Assembly: GCA_023382655.1 (NCBI GenBank)
Contig: JAHDWK010000036.1
Coordinates: forward strand, 1 to 64,000
Reading direction: 5' to 3'
Source: Anaerolineae bacterium
Lineage (GTDB): Bacteria > Chloroflexota > Anaerolineae > Promineifilales > Promineifilaceae
Length of the DNA stretch: 64,000 nt
Made by a program: the position numbers and the translations under genes. Under the pieces are notes generated by a model that saw only the letters and a list, made by a program, of their open reading frames with translations, did not search any database and was not told the origin of the DNA. Shown piece after piece: positions 1 to 8,503 of the stretch (its first letter is position 1; each line of letters opens with the position of its first letter).

Positions 1-50
1 CGTGAAATCATCGATTGATTGTCGCTCATTTGTGAGCTAAAGCGAAAGTC

Positions 51-689
51 CTAATACCAATAATTTGGATCAAGCTCTTCTGAAATTTGTGCATTGACCA
101 GGGAAACATTAGGCGGTAATTGAATAGAGGTCGTCACATCACTTTCTATCAACATTTGTTGATCTCGCAAACGCTTTTGCAATCGATTCATTTCTTCTAC
201 CGGTAACCAACCACAATAAGTACATCGCATTGGCCGAATCCAATACCAATATGGGGATGTCCATTCTGTTACCATACCGCGCTGATAGGGTGCTCGCGGT
301 TTGACTAACCATACAGTTGGTAGTCCAAAAATCACTTTCTCTACATCCTCTTCTACCCACTCTAACGAGCGGAGAGTTGTTGAAAGTTTTGACCAATCAT
401 ATTCCAAAGAGACGATGGGTTGTAGGAAAGATGATAGAATTATCAAAAGCCAATGGCCCCATAGGCCATTTTGATATCGAGAATCTCTAATAAGGTTATA
501 GTCATCCATGAGATGGGTGCCTTTATCGTGTAATATCCAGGTTTCATCTAAGCTAATCTCGTGGCGGATTTGAGCCGCTTTTTCTTGAAGAGGAGCAAAA
601 TCGCCTGTGTCCAAAGATCGCACCAATGGAGCAATGGTGGATTGAAATTTGGGATAATCAAAGAGAAAGGCTGTATGCTTCAAAGACAT
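51..689 (-). CDS. Hypothetical protein
   Basis: A 212-residue protein that I do not recognise. The start is supported by a GAGGTG ribosome site six bases upstream. It has one hydrophobic stretch near residues 78-95, many aromatic residues in the second half (Trp/Tyr-rich around 145-155) and a Cys-x-x-Cys near residues 156-159, compatible with a small metal site, though only one such pair is present. The gene is more AT-rich than the nuo genes and has no ACGGCCGT octamer, so it could be acquired. It is divergent from nuo and apparently monocistronic in this window. No function is proposed. Confidence 0.6.
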   Translation of the reverse strand: MSLKHTAFLFDYPKFQSTIAPLVRSLDTGDFAPLQEKAAQIRHEISLDETWILHDKGTHLMDDYNLIRDSRYQNGLWGHWLLIILSSFLQPIVSLEYDWSKLSTTLRSLEWVEEDVEKVIFGLPTVWLVKPRAPYQRGMVTEWTSPYWYWIRPMRCTYCGWLPVEEMNRLQKRLRDQQMLIESDVTTSIQLPPNVSLVNAQISEELDPNYWY

Positions 690-873
690 TTTGACACCTC
701 ACATGATACTGCTGCTAGTCTCCCGACCATGCCGCCCCGCCTTTGCACATCGGAACCCCTTTGCTCACCACACCAACCCCGCGCGTACCGGATTGTCCTT
801 GCATCTGGTAAAGATCCATCAGCCAGATTGTACGTCGGCGGTCACGGCCGTGCGAAAAATTGCGCAACCTGGT

Positions 874-936
874 AGTGCCCGGTACGGGGCAAATGGCGCT
901 GGATATTTCCAGATTTGATGCTCCATGCCTGGCACT
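874..936. repeat. Inverted repeat of the AGTGCCNGG family before nuo
   Basis: AGTGCCCGG at 874-882 faces CCTGGCACT at 928-936. The same word family occurs just after nuoM (14917-14980) and before the ABC exporter (38978-38998), so nuoA-M is flanked by related inverted repeats. The rest of the 690-1151 gap holds one ACGGCCGT near 844, another near 1052, the nuo promoter and a leader hairpin. I see no gene in it. Confidence 0.55.
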
Positions 937-953
937 GCCACACCTCGCTTTTG

Positions 954-982
954 TTGCCCACCCCTGGTGCTTGTGATAGAAT
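954..982 (+). promoter_or_regulatory. Candidate sigma-70-type promoter of nuo
   Basis: TTGCCC at 954-959 and TAGAAT at 977-982 are separated by 17 bases. This is the best promoter-like pair in the 460-base gap ahead of nuoA. It implies a leader of about 165 bases that contains the hairpin at 1057-1078. Sequence match only. Confidence 0.45.
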
Positions 983-1056
983 GCACAGAGTAAATCTGGA
1001 AGTGACGACAGCAGGCGCCATTACAAATTCAGGTGAGTGACTTCGCAATACGGCCG

Positions 1057-1078
1057 TGGCCGGTTTCTAACCGGGCCA
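1057..1078 (+). repeat. Leader hairpin upstream of nuoA
   Basis: TGGCCGGTT faces AACCGGGCCA around a TCT loop, with one bulged base. On the other strand its core reads GGTTAGAAACC, the same core as the hairpin between nuoL and nuoM (13331-13353), so it probably belongs to the same dispersed palindrome family. A role in nuo expression is only inferred from position. Confidence 0.45.
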
Positions 1079-1151
1079 CCCCTGGCAACCTCCCCTATCT
1101 GTCCTTAGAGCCTGCCATCGTTAAACTCCTCGGAAGAGAGAAAACCATCAC

Positions 1152-1532
1152 ATGGATAATCCAATCGTTGTTGATTACCTGCCCATCTTCATGTTGCTGC
1201 TGGTCGCCCTCTTTTTTGCGCTGCTACTACCAGCCCTCTCCCTGCTATTAGGGCCAAAACGTTCCCCTGAGAACGCCACCCCCCACAAATATATCGCTTA
1301 TGAATCCGGTATGGCCGCCATTGGCGAAGCCCAACGCCGCCTGCCGGTGAAATTTTATCGTATTGCCGTTCTTTTTATCCTGTTTGATGTAGATATTATT
1401 TTACTCGTACCCTGGGCCGTCACCTTCCGCGATTTAGGCTTTTATGGTCTGGCGGTGATGGGGGTTTTTATGTTCCTCTTCATTCTCGGTGATGTCTGGG
1501 TCTGGAAAAAAGGGGTGCTGGAATGGGAATAG
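1152..1532 (+). CDS. nuoA: NADH-quinone oxidoreductase subunit A
   Basis: NuoA is a small membrane subunit of complex I that lies at the junction between the quinone site and the proton-pumping arm. The 126-residue protein is close to the usual length. It has three membrane segments at about residues 9-34, 68-88 and 97-118, the YESG motif near residues 49-52 and the acidic FDVD motif near 78-81. It is the first gene of the nuo operon and overlaps nuoB by 10 bases. A GGAAGAGAG ribosome site lies upstream. Confidence 0.96.
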   Translation: MDNPIVVDYLPIFMLLLVALFFALLLPALSLLLGPKRSPENATPHKYIAYESGMAAIGEAQRRLPVKFYRIAVLFILFDVDIILLVPWAVTFRDLGFYGLAVMGVFMFLFILGDVWVWKKGVLEWE

Positions 1533-2005
1533 AACAAAAACTAGGCGACATGGGTGTTGTCACCCATCGTCTGGAAGATTTGGTGAACTGGGGCCGCACC
1601 AACGCGATGTGGCCTTTGCTGTTTGGCCTGGCTTGTTGCGCCATTGAAATGATGGGGTCGCAAGCCTCTCATTTTGATGCGTCGCGTTTTGGCATGGAGT
1701 TGAATCGGCCATCGCCGCGCCAGGCCGACCTCATGATTGTCGCCGGCCGTGTCTCCCGCAAAATGGCCCCCGTTGTGCGCCGCCTGTATGACCAGATGCC
1801 GGAACCCAAATGGGTCATCGCCATGGGTGACTGCGCTTCCTGTGGTGGTATCTTCAACAACTATGCCATTGTGCAGGGTGTGGACGAAATTGTGCCCGTA
1901 GATGTGTATGTGGCCGGCTGCCCACCGCGCCCCGAAGCGCTTATCAACGGCATTATGACTCTGCACGAAAAAGTGCGCGGCGAAAAATTAACCAAATACG
2001 CCTGA
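1523..2005 (+). CDS. nuoB: NADH-quinone oxidoreductase subunit B
   Basis: NuoB carries iron-sulfur cluster N2, the last electron carrier before quinone in complex I. The 160-residue protein has the expected ligands: the adjacent pair Cys38-Cys39 in ACCAIE, Cys104 in GDCASCGG and Cys133 in AGCPPRPE. It starts inside the end of nuoA, so translation is probably coupled. It contacts NuoC and NuoD in the peripheral arm at the membrane surface. Nothing unusual is seen. Confidence 0.97.
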   Translation: MGIEQKLGDMGVVTHRLEDLVNWGRTNAMWPLLFGLACCAIEMMGSQASHFDASRFGMELNRPSPRQADLMIVAGRVSRKMAPVVRRLYDQMPEPKWVIAMGDCASCGGIFNNYAIVQGVDEIVPVDVYVAGCPPRPEALINGIMTLHEKVRGEKLTKYA

Positions 2006-2023
2006 CCCAACAGAGAGGCATTG

Positions 2024-2545
2024 ATGAATCAAGATAACCTCGTTGTGGACAAGATCAAAGCCGGCTTCCCAGACGCCATTGAAGAGGTAATGGATTTTCG
2101 TGGGGAGCGCACGCTCATCGTTCAACCAGATAAACTCAAAGCCGTATGCCACTTATTGCGGGATGATGCGGCGCTACAGTACAATTTTCTCTCCGATATA
2201 GTTGGCGACGATTATTTGCCCGAATTTCCCCGCTTTGCCGTCAGTTATCACTTGTATTCCATTCCCCAAAACCATCGCCTGCGCCTGCGCGTCTGGGTAG
2301 AAGACCCCGATGAAGGGCCAGAAACCGTGGGTGAAATCTGGCCGATTGCCACCTGGCTGGAAATGGAAGTGTATGACCTGATGGGCATTCGTTTTCAGGG
2401 GAATCATAGTCTGCGCCGCCTCTTCTTGCCGGAAGATTGGCAGGGATATCCCCTGCGCAAAGATTACCCTTTGGGCTATGAAGAGGTACAGTTCTCCTTC
2501 AACTGGCAGGAAATTGACGCCAAAAAACCGTATGCGAAGGATTGA
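2024..2545 (+). CDS. nuoC: NADH-quinone oxidoreductase subunit C
   Basis: NuoC is a non-redox subunit of the peripheral arm of complex I that packs against NuoD. The protein has 173 residues and ends with the conserved region around RKDYPLGYEE. I prefer the ATG at 2024 over the in-frame TTG at 2021 because GAGAGG lies five bases further upstream of the better spacing. Here nuoC and nuoD are separate genes, unlike the fused NuoCD of E. coli. A repeat-rich gap follows. Confidence 0.95.
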   Translation: MNQDNLVVDKIKAGFPDAIEEVMDFRGERTLIVQPDKLKAVCHLLRDDAALQYNFLSDIVGDDYLPEFPRFAVSYHLYSIPQNHRLRLRVWVEDPDEGPETVGEIWPIATWLEMEVYDLMGIRFQGNHSLRRLFLPEDWQGYPLRKDYPLGYEEVQFSFNWQEIDAKKPYAKD

Positions 2546-2612
2546 ATCCGTATTCCGAATCCCGTAAGGCGTAATCCGTAGACGTAATCCGTAAAACGTA
2601 ATCCGTTCCACG
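2543..2612. repeat. GTAATCCGTA-type tandem words between nuoC and nuoD
   Basis: Several imperfect copies of GTAATCCGTA lie in the 104-base gap between nuoC and nuoD. The same words recur at about 5812-5872, 35923-35990, 56862-56903, 57447-57505, 61184-61245 and 62491-62525. No gene is seen in the gap apart from the start region of nuoD. Confidence 0.6.
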
Positions 2613-2649
2613 CCCTGCGATAAGACGAAATACGCACTTAGAGGACACT

Positions 2650-3906
2650 ATGCAACTACCCTCTGGCGGAGATAGCATTCAAGAATTAACGGTGGAAGAA
2701 CTCCGGGCCAAAGTCGGCACGGGGATGGAAATCGAGAATGCAGAGGAGCATCTTCTTCTCAGCATGGGGCCGCAGCATCCCAGCACACATGGCGTATTAC
2801 GGCTACTGCTGGAATTGGATGGCGAAAATGTGGTCAACATGGCCCCGGACATTGGTTTTCTACACACCGGCGTGGAAAAAAACATGGAGGCCAAAACCTA
2901 CACCAAAGCGCTGGTGATGACCGACCGCCTGGATTATCTTTCGCCCATGTCCAACAACCTGGGTTATATCCTGGCGGTGGAAAAGCTGCTGGGGGTGGAA
3001 GCGACGCCGCGCGCCCAGGTGATTCGGGTGATTTTGACGGAACTGGCGCGGGTCAGCAGCCATCTGGTCTGGTTGGGCACCCATGCCCTAGACCTGGCGG
3101 CGATGTCGGTATTTCTCTACTGCTTCCGCGAACGGGAATATATTTTGGACCTGTTTGAGATGTGCAGCGGGCAGCGAATGATGGTGAGTTATTTCCGTCC
3201 CGGTGGGCTGTGGCGGGATGTGCCGGAAGAGTTTGAACCGGCTGTGCGCGAATTTCTGGAATTCATGCCGGCCCGCATTGCGGATTATGAGGCATTGACG
3301 AAGCGGAACCCCATCTGGCTGGATCGGACAAAGGATATTGGGGTAGTGGATGCAGACACGGCCGTTGCCTGGGGCATGACCGGCCCCTCCCTGCGCGGCT
3401 CCGGCGTCAATTGGGACATCCGCAAAGCCGAACCCTACTGTGGGTACGAGCAGTACGAATTTGACGTACCCGTCGCCACCGAAGGGGATGTGTACGCCCG
3501 GTACTGGTGCCGCATGGAAGAGATGAAACAAAGCCTGGGCATCATCCGCCAGGCAATGGACAGGCTGCCCAAAGGCCCCATCAACATTGACGACCGCAAA
3601 ATTGTGCCCCCGCCCCGCGCGGAACTTGGGCGCAGCATGGAGGCCGTTATCCACCACTTCAAGCTGTGGACAGAGGGTTTTAGCGCCCCTGCTGGCTACG
3701 TTTACCAAAGCATCGAATCGCCACGCGGTGAATTTGCCTGCTACCTGCGCGGTGATGGTGGCCCCAAACCGGCGCGCTGCCACTTCCGCACCCCCTCCTA
3801 TGTGCATCTGGCCTCGCTGCCGCATATGTCAAAGGGGCGCTTTGTGGCCGATGTGGTTTCCATCATTGGCTCGGTGGATATTGTATTGGGGGAAATTGAC
3901 CGGTGA
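2650..3906 (+). CDS. nuoD: NADH-quinone oxidoreductase subunit D
   Basis: This is the 49 kDa-type subunit of complex I, related to the large subunit of NiFe hydrogenases, which forms the quinone pocket with NuoB. The 418-residue protein contains the conserved GPQHPSTHGVLR near residues 40-51, HTGVEK near 71-76 and the C-terminal IIGSVDIVLGEIDR. A short N-terminal extension of about 35 residues precedes the conserved core. It belongs to the nuo operon. A hairpin follows directly. Confidence 0.97.
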   Translation: MQLPSGGDSIQELTVEELRAKVGTGMEIENAEEHLLLSMGPQHPSTHGVLRLLLELDGENVVNMAPDIGFLHTGVEKNMEAKTYTKALVMTDRLDYLSPMSNNLGYILAVEKLLGVEATPRAQVIRVILTELARVSSHLVWLGTHALDLAAMSVFLYCFREREYILDLFEMCSGQRMMVSYFRPGGLWRDVPEEFEPAVREFLEFMPARIADYEALTKRNPIWLDRTKDIGVVDADTAVAWGMTGPSLRGSGVNWDIRKAEPYCGYEQYEFDVPVATEGDVYARYWCRMEEMKQSLGIIRQAMDRLPKGPINIDDRKIVPPPRAELGRSMEAVIHHFKLWTEGFSAPAGYVYQSIESPRGEFACYLRGDGGPKPARCHFRTPSYVHLASLPHMSKGRFVADVVSIIGSVDIVLGEIDR

Positions 3907-3951
3907 TACGTGATGCGTGATACGTGAGTTTTGTCACGCATCACGTCTTTT
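3906..3951 (+). terminator. Hairpin with T-run between nuoD and nuoE
   Basis: ACGTGATGCGTGA pairs with TCACGCATCACGT and is followed by CTTTT. It looks like an intrinsic terminator but sits inside the operon. The words belong to the GTGATGCGTGA repeat family also seen at 18680-18711 and 34063-34122. It may act as partial attenuator or mRNA-stability element. Confidence 0.45.
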
Positions 3952-3959
3952 AGACAACC

Positions 3960-4517
3960 ATGACATTTACCGAAAAATACGCAGCAGAAATCGAAGGAAT
4001 TATCGCCCGATTCCCGCATAAAAAGTCGGCGGTGCTGCCGCTGATGCACCTGGCGCAGCACCACTATGGCTACATGAGCGACGAAGCCATGCGCGAAGTG
4101 GCCGCCATTTTGGATTTAGACCCCACGCACGTCCTGTCATTGGCCGGGTTTTACACCCTCTATTACGAAGAGCCGGTGGGCAAATACGTGCTGGAAATTT
4201 GCAACGACCTGGCCTGCGCCCTGCGCGGCGCAGACCAGTTTGTAGAGATGGCCTGTGGCAGACTGGGAATTGACGTGGACGAAACAACGGCCGATGGCCT
4301 GTTCACCATCAAAACGGTGATGTGCCTGGCCGCCTGCGACCGCGCCCCCATGTTGCAATGCAATCTCAAGTTTGAAGAAAACCTGGACGAAGCTAAATTT
4401 GACGATCTGCTGACACGTCTGCGTGAACAGGCAGCCAATGAAGCTGTTACTCCCTCGGTCGTAGAAAAGATCACAGCATACGCAAAAGATAGTGAGCAGT
4501 TGGCAGTGAGCAGTTAG
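3960..4517 (+). CDS. nuoE: NADH-quinone oxidoreductase subunit E
   Basis: This is the 24 kDa-type subunit holding the 2Fe-2S cluster N1a of the NADH dehydrogenase module. The four ligands are visible: Cys81 and Cys86 (CNDLAC), Cys122 and Cys126 (CLAAC), in the expected C-x4-C...C-x3-C arrangement. The protein has 185 residues, and the last ten (SEQLAVSS) are encoded by the start of the palindromic repeat that fills the gap to nuoF. The C terminus therefore appears to have been rewritten by the repeat. Confidence 0.95.
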   Translation: MTFTEKYAAEIEGIIARFPHKKSAVLPLMHLAQHHYGYMSDEAMREVAAILDLDPTHVLSLAGFYTLYYEEPVGKYVLEICNDLACALRGADQFVEMACGRLGIDVDETTADGLFTIKTVMCLAACDRAPMLQCNLKFEENLDEAKFDDLLTRLREQAANEAVTPSVVEKITAYAKDSEQLAVSS

Positions 4518-4563
4518 CAGCCACAAACTGCTCACCGCCAACCGCTCACTGCTCACTTTTTAT
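4489..4563. repeat. GTGAGCAGT-type palindromic repeat between nuoE and nuoF
   Basis: Repeated AGTGAGCAGTT words on the left face AACTGCTCACC and CGCTCACTGCTCACT on the right, followed by TTTTT. It starts within nuoE codons. Related copies lie at 8440-8491, covering the end of nuoG, and at 47934-47999. The structure could act as a terminator or stability hairpin. Confidence 0.6.
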
Positions 4564-4566
4564 CAT

Positions 4567-5835
4567 ATGGCACACATACTATTACGGCATCGTGATATTG
4601 AGAATATAAAAGAGCTGGACGTTTACCGGCAGCATGGCGGGTATGAAGCGCTCAAGAAGGCGCTGACCATGACGCCGGCCGAAGTAACCGATGTGGTCAA
4701 AGCATCCGGGCTGCGTGGCCGGGGTGGGGCCGGTTTTCCCACCGGTTTGAAGTGGACATTCATCCCCAAAGGCGCGCAGGAGGTGTATGTGACCATCAAT
4801 TCCGACGAATCGGAGATGGGCACATTCAAAGACCGCGAACTGCTAGAATACAATCCACATCAGGTGATTGAAGGCGCGCTGATTTGTGCCTATGCGGTAG
4901 GGGCCAAACGCATTTACAACTATATGCGCGGCGAGTTTATGGACGCGGGTTATGCCTTCGAGGAAGCCATTCACGACTGTTATGCCGCCGGGTTGCTGGG
5001 CGAAAACATCTTGGGAACTGATTTTAGCTGCGATATGGCGGCCTACTATGGCGCGGGCGCTTACATTTGTGGCGAGGAGACGGCCCTGCTCAATTCGCTG
5101 ATGGGTGAGTTGGGGCAGCCCTGGTCGAAGCCACCGTTTCCGGCCATAGAAGGACTGTATCACAAACCGACCGTCGTTAACAATACCGAAACGCTGGCGA
5201 ACGTGCCGGCCATCATCAGCAACGGCGCGGATTGGTACAAGAGCATGGGCACAGAAAGAAGCACCGGCCCCAAAATCGTCTGCCTGAGCGGGCATGTGAA
5301 CAAACCGGGCAACTACGAAGTGATCATGGGCATGACGTACCGGGAGTTGATTTATGGCGAGCAGTACGGCGGCGGCATTCCTGGCGGCAAGAAGTTTAAG
5401 GCGATGCTGCCTAGCGGTGGCTCTGGCCCGGTGGTGAAAGAAGATGCCCTGGACGCACCTATTACCTACGAAGGGCTGGACAAATTTGGCTCGGTGATGG
5501 GGTCGGCGTCGGTGGTAATCATGGACGAGACGACGGACATGGTGTGGATGGCGATGAAGTGCGTCCACTTTTTTAAGCATGAGTCGTGTGGCAAATGTAC
5601 ACCCTGCCGCGAGGGGACGTTTTGGATGGATCAACTGCTGCACAAGATTTGTCATGGGCATGGTACGGCCGAAGATTTGCGCGTGTTGAAAAGCGTGGCC
5701 GGGCAAATTGGCGGGCGCACGTTGTGTGCGCTGGGTGATTTTGCCATTAACCCGGTTTTAAGTACCGTCAGGCACTTCCCTGAAGAGTATGAAGCGAAGG
5801 TAAAAGCGAATAGTCCGGTAAACGGTAATCGGTAA
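4567..5835 (+). CDS. nuoF: NADH-quinone oxidoreductase subunit F
   Basis: This is the 51 kDa-type subunit that binds NADH and FMN and carries 4Fe-4S cluster N3. The 422-residue protein shows the glycine-rich GRGGAGFPTG motif near residues 55-64 (nucleotide and flavin binding), CGEETAL near residues 175-181, the cluster ligands in SCGKCTPC near 340-347 and a fourth cysteine in LCALGD near 387. The last residues (SPVNGNR) are encoded by the GTAATCGG-type repeat that fills the gap to nuoG, so the C-terminal tail is repeat-derived. Confidence 0.97.
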   Translation: MAHILLRHRDIENIKELDVYRQHGGYEALKKALTMTPAEVTDVVKASGLRGRGGAGFPTGLKWTFIPKGAQEVYVTINSDESEMGTFKDRELLEYNPHQVIEGALICAYAVGAKRIYNYMRGEFMDAGYAFEEAIHDCYAAGLLGENILGTDFSCDMAAYYGAGAYICGEETALLNSLMGELGQPWSKPPFPAIEGLYHKPTVVNNTETLANVPAIISNGADWYKSMGTERSTGPKIVCLSGHVNKPGNYEVIMGMTYRELIYGEQYGGGIPGGKKFKAMLPSGGSGPVVKEDALDAPITYEGLDKFGSVMGSASVVIMDETTDMVWMAMKCVHFFKHESCGKCTPCREGTFWMDQLLHKICHGHGTAEDLRVLKSVAGQIGGRTLCALGDFAINPVLSTVRHFPEEYEAKVKANSPVNGNR

Positions 5836-5872
5836 TCGGTAATCGGTAATCCGTAATCCGTAATCGGTGAAT
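5812..5872. repeat. GGTAATCGGTAATC tandem words between nuoF and nuoG
   Basis: Seven-base units (GGTAATC, CGTAATC) are repeated in tandem across the end of nuoF and the gap. This is one of the most regular copies of the family. There are no spacer units, so it is not a CRISPR array. Confidence 0.6.
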
Positions 5873-5883
5873 TAGAAGCCATC

Positions 5884-8472
5884 ATGAGTGATCTGATAAC
5901 GTTGACGATAGACGGCACGGCCGTGAGCGTGCCCAAAGGTACGCTGGTGGTAGATGCCGCTAAAAAAATCGGGAATGACATTCCCGTCTTTTGCTACCAT
6001 CCCAAACTCGAACCGGTGGGCATGTGCCGCATGTGCCTGGTGGAAATTGGGCTGCCCGTGCGTGACCGGGCCACCGGCGAACTGGTGTTGAACGAGGACG
6101 GCTCACCGCAGGTGAACTTTGGCCGCATCCTGCAAACGGGCTGCACCATCGTCGTCAGTGAGGGCATGGTGGTGCGCACCGCCACCCAAGCGGTGGACGA
6201 GGCGCGGGAAAGCGTGATTGAGTTTTTGCTCTCCAGCCACCCGCTCGACTGCCCCATTTGTGACAAAGGCGGCGAATGTCCACTGCAAAACCTGACAATG
6301 GCCTACGGCGCGGGCACAACCCAGATGGATTACAGCCTCAAGCTGAAAATGGACAAACACGTGCCGCTGGGTGAGTTGATTTACCTGGATCGAGAACGCT
6401 GTATCCAATGCGCTCGCTGCATTCGTTTCCAGGAAGAGGTGGTGGATGACCCGGTGATTCGCTTCCATAATCGCGCCCGCAATCTGGAAATTGTGACCAT
6501 GTCTGACCCCGGTTTCGACAGCTATTGGAGCGGCAACACCACCGACATTTGCCCGGTGGGGGCGCTGACAACCAGTGATTTTCGGTTTGGCGCACGGCCG
6601 TGGGAACTCATCCCCGTCGCCTCCATTTCTGTCCATTCACCGGCGGGGGCCAATCTCACATTCAGCACCCGGCGGGAGGCGAAGTCGGGCGGGCGTTCCG
6701 TCATCAAGCGCGTGTTGCCGCGCCAGAACGAAGGCGTCAACGAGATTTGGATTCACGACCGGGATCGGTTTGTGCATCAATTTGCCGATGCACCCGACCG
6801 GCTGCACAAACCGCTCATCCGCAAAAACGGCCAGTTGGTAGAAGCCGGTTGGGATGAGGCTATCGAACTGGTTGCCAATAAACTAAATGGATTGGGCGAC
6901 AAAGCCGCCGGTATCAGCGGCGACCGCCTGAGCAATGAAGACCTGTACCTCTTCCAAAAGCTGCTGCGCCAAGGAGTCAAAACGCCGCACACTGACCTGG
7001 GCAACCGCACCATTGCCGGCGGCGATATCACCGCCAAAGTGGGTATCAGCAGCGGCAGCAACCTGGGCGAACTGGGCAAAGGGGACGCCATCGTCGTCGT
7101 TGCTTCGGATTTGCACGAAGAGGAGCCAATCTGGTGGCTGCGGGTGAAGCAGGCGGCGCAACGTGGCGCAACACTGGTTATTCTGAATGTCCGCCCCACC
7201 CGGCTGGACAAATTTGCCAGCCACACCATTTATTACCAACCGGGGCAGGCCGTGGCGACAACACGCCAACTGGTGAACGCGACTAAAATTGCGGTGGAAA
7301 CGGCCGAACCCGACCCCATCAAAACAGCCGCCGACGCCCTCATCAATGCCAAAAACCTGGTAGCCTTTTACGGCGCGGAAGGGCTGACGCTGGCGGAAAC
7401 AGACACCATCGCCCGGCTGTTGGGCAATTTGCTGCTGGTGAAGGGGGAGCAACCACATGCCGGCCGTAAAAATAATGGTCTGATTGCCGTCTGGCCGCAC
7501 AACAATACCCAGGGGGCGTGGGATATGGGCATCCATCCGGCGTTTGGCCCTGGCTACAAGGTGTTGGACAACTCTGGTAAAGACGCCACGGCCATTTATG
7601 CCGGTGTACGAAGCGGCGAGATTTCTGCTTTGTATGTGATAGGCACTGATCCAGTAGGCGATGGTTTGCTGGCGGATCGCGGCCGGTTGGAGTTTCTGGT
7701 GGTGCAGGAATTGTTCCTGACGGACACGGCGAAGCTGGCAGACGTAGTGTTACCGGCGCAAAGCTGGGCAGAACGAGAGGGTACGTTCACCAGCGGTGAG
7801 CGGCGGGTACAGCGGTATTACCCGGCTATCCAGCCGGTGGGCGAGAGCCGCGAAGATTGGCGCATTTTGGCGCAGATTGGCGAAAAATTAGGACTGGGCA
7901 AGACGCCGTTTGCCGCCAGTCTGGTGTTTAAGGAATTGGCAACGGCCGTACCCCCCTACAAAGGCATGGATTACCGCAGCCTGGCCCGTGTGGAAGAACA
8001 ATGGCCGATCATTGGCCGCGCTGATTTGTACTACGGCGGCACAGCCTACGATAACAAGTCTGGTATGGGGCAGCAGTGGGTGGCCGCAGCGGAAGCTGCC
8101 GCAGAGGAAGCCGGCGCAGTGGCATCATTTGAGGCAGCGGATGCCCCTACCCGCCAGACCAATGGCGTCCGGCTGATTCGGGCAGCGGCGTTGTTTACGC
8201 CGGGCACGCTCATTAACCATGCGCCGGTGCTGGCCGAACGGCTGGCGCAGCCCACGCTGTGGGTGAATGAAGCCGACGCGCCCCAACTACAGGTGGCGGA
8301 TGGGAATAGCGTGCGGGTGGTGGTCAACGGCCGTACCATCCCCGTTACTGTCCAGGTGAATGATAAGGCGCTGGCGGGTACGGCCGTGTTGCGCGGCGTG
8401 CCCCACTTCCCCGGCGTGGTGGAACTAGAACTGGAACTGGCAGTGAGCAGTGAGCAGACTGCTTACTGCTGA
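5884..8472 (+). CDS. nuoG: NADH-quinone oxidoreductase subunit G
   Basis: This is the 75 kDa-type subunit that carries electrons from NuoF toward NuoI. The 862-residue protein has an N-terminal 2Fe-2S domain (Cys37, Cys48, Cys51 and a later Cys), a His-Cys3 cluster in HPLDCPICDKGGEC near residues 119-132, a 4Fe-4S site CIQCARC with a distal CPVGA, and then a long molybdopterin-oxidoreductase-like domain without obvious cofactor function, as is normal for NuoG. Its final residues (LAVSSEQTAYC) are encoded by the GTGAGCAGT-type repeat. Confidence 0.96.
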   Translation: MSDLITLTIDGTAVSVPKGTLVVDAAKKIGNDIPVFCYHPKLEPVGMCRMCLVEIGLPVRDRATGELVLNEDGSPQVNFGRILQTGCTIVVSEGMVVRTATQAVDEARESVIEFLLSSHPLDCPICDKGGECPLQNLTMAYGAGTTQMDYSLKLKMDKHVPLGELIYLDRERCIQCARCIRFQEEVVDDPVIRFHNRARNLEIVTMSDPGFDSYWSGNTTDICPVGALTTSDFRFGARPWELIPVASISVHSPAGANLTFSTRREAKSGGRSVIKRVLPRQNEGVNEIWIHDRDRFVHQFADAPDRLHKPLIRKNGQLVEAGWDEAIELVANKLNGLGDKAAGISGDRLSNEDLYLFQKLLRQGVKTPHTDLGNRTIAGGDITAKVGISSGSNLGELGKGDAIVVVASDLHEEEPIWWLRVKQAAQRGATLVILNVRPTRLDKFASHTIYYQPGQAVATTRQLVNATKIAVETAEPDPIKTAADALINAKNLVAFYGAEGLTLAETDTIARLLGNLLLVKGEQPHAGRKNNGLIAVWPHNNTQGAWDMGIHPAFGPGYKVLDNSGKDATAIYAGVRSGEISALYVIGTDPVGDGLLADRGRLEFLVVQELFLTDTAKLADVVLPAQSWAEREGTFTSGERRVQRYYPAIQPVGESREDWRILAQIGEKLGLGKTPFAASLVFKELATAVPPYKGMDYRSLARVEEQWPIIGRADLYYGGTAYDNKSGMGQQWVAAAEAAAEEAGAVASFEAADAPTRQTNGVRLIRAAALFTPGTLINHAPVLAERLAQPTLWVNEADAPQLQVADGNSVRVVVNGRTIPVTVQVNDKALAGTAVLRGVPHFPGVVELELELAVSSEQTAYC

Positions 8473-8491
8473 CTGTACACTGCTCACTGAC
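8440..8491. repeat. GTGAGCAGT-type repeat over the 3' end of nuoG
   Basis: CAGTGAGCAGTGAGCAG faces CTGCTTACTGCTGAC and CACTGCTCACTG. The repeat contributes the last eleven or so codons and the stop of nuoG. It is in the same family as 4489-4563 and 47934-47999. Confidence 0.55.
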
Positions 8492-8503
8492 TAAAGAGGA
8501 AAC

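Noticed and set aside
4843-5706. 287-codon minus-strand open frame across nuoF
   Set aside because: Antisense of a highly conserved gene, His/Arg-rich and without domain features.
5812-5872. CRISPR-like array
   Set aside because: The tandem units are seven bases long with no spacers, and no cas gene is present.
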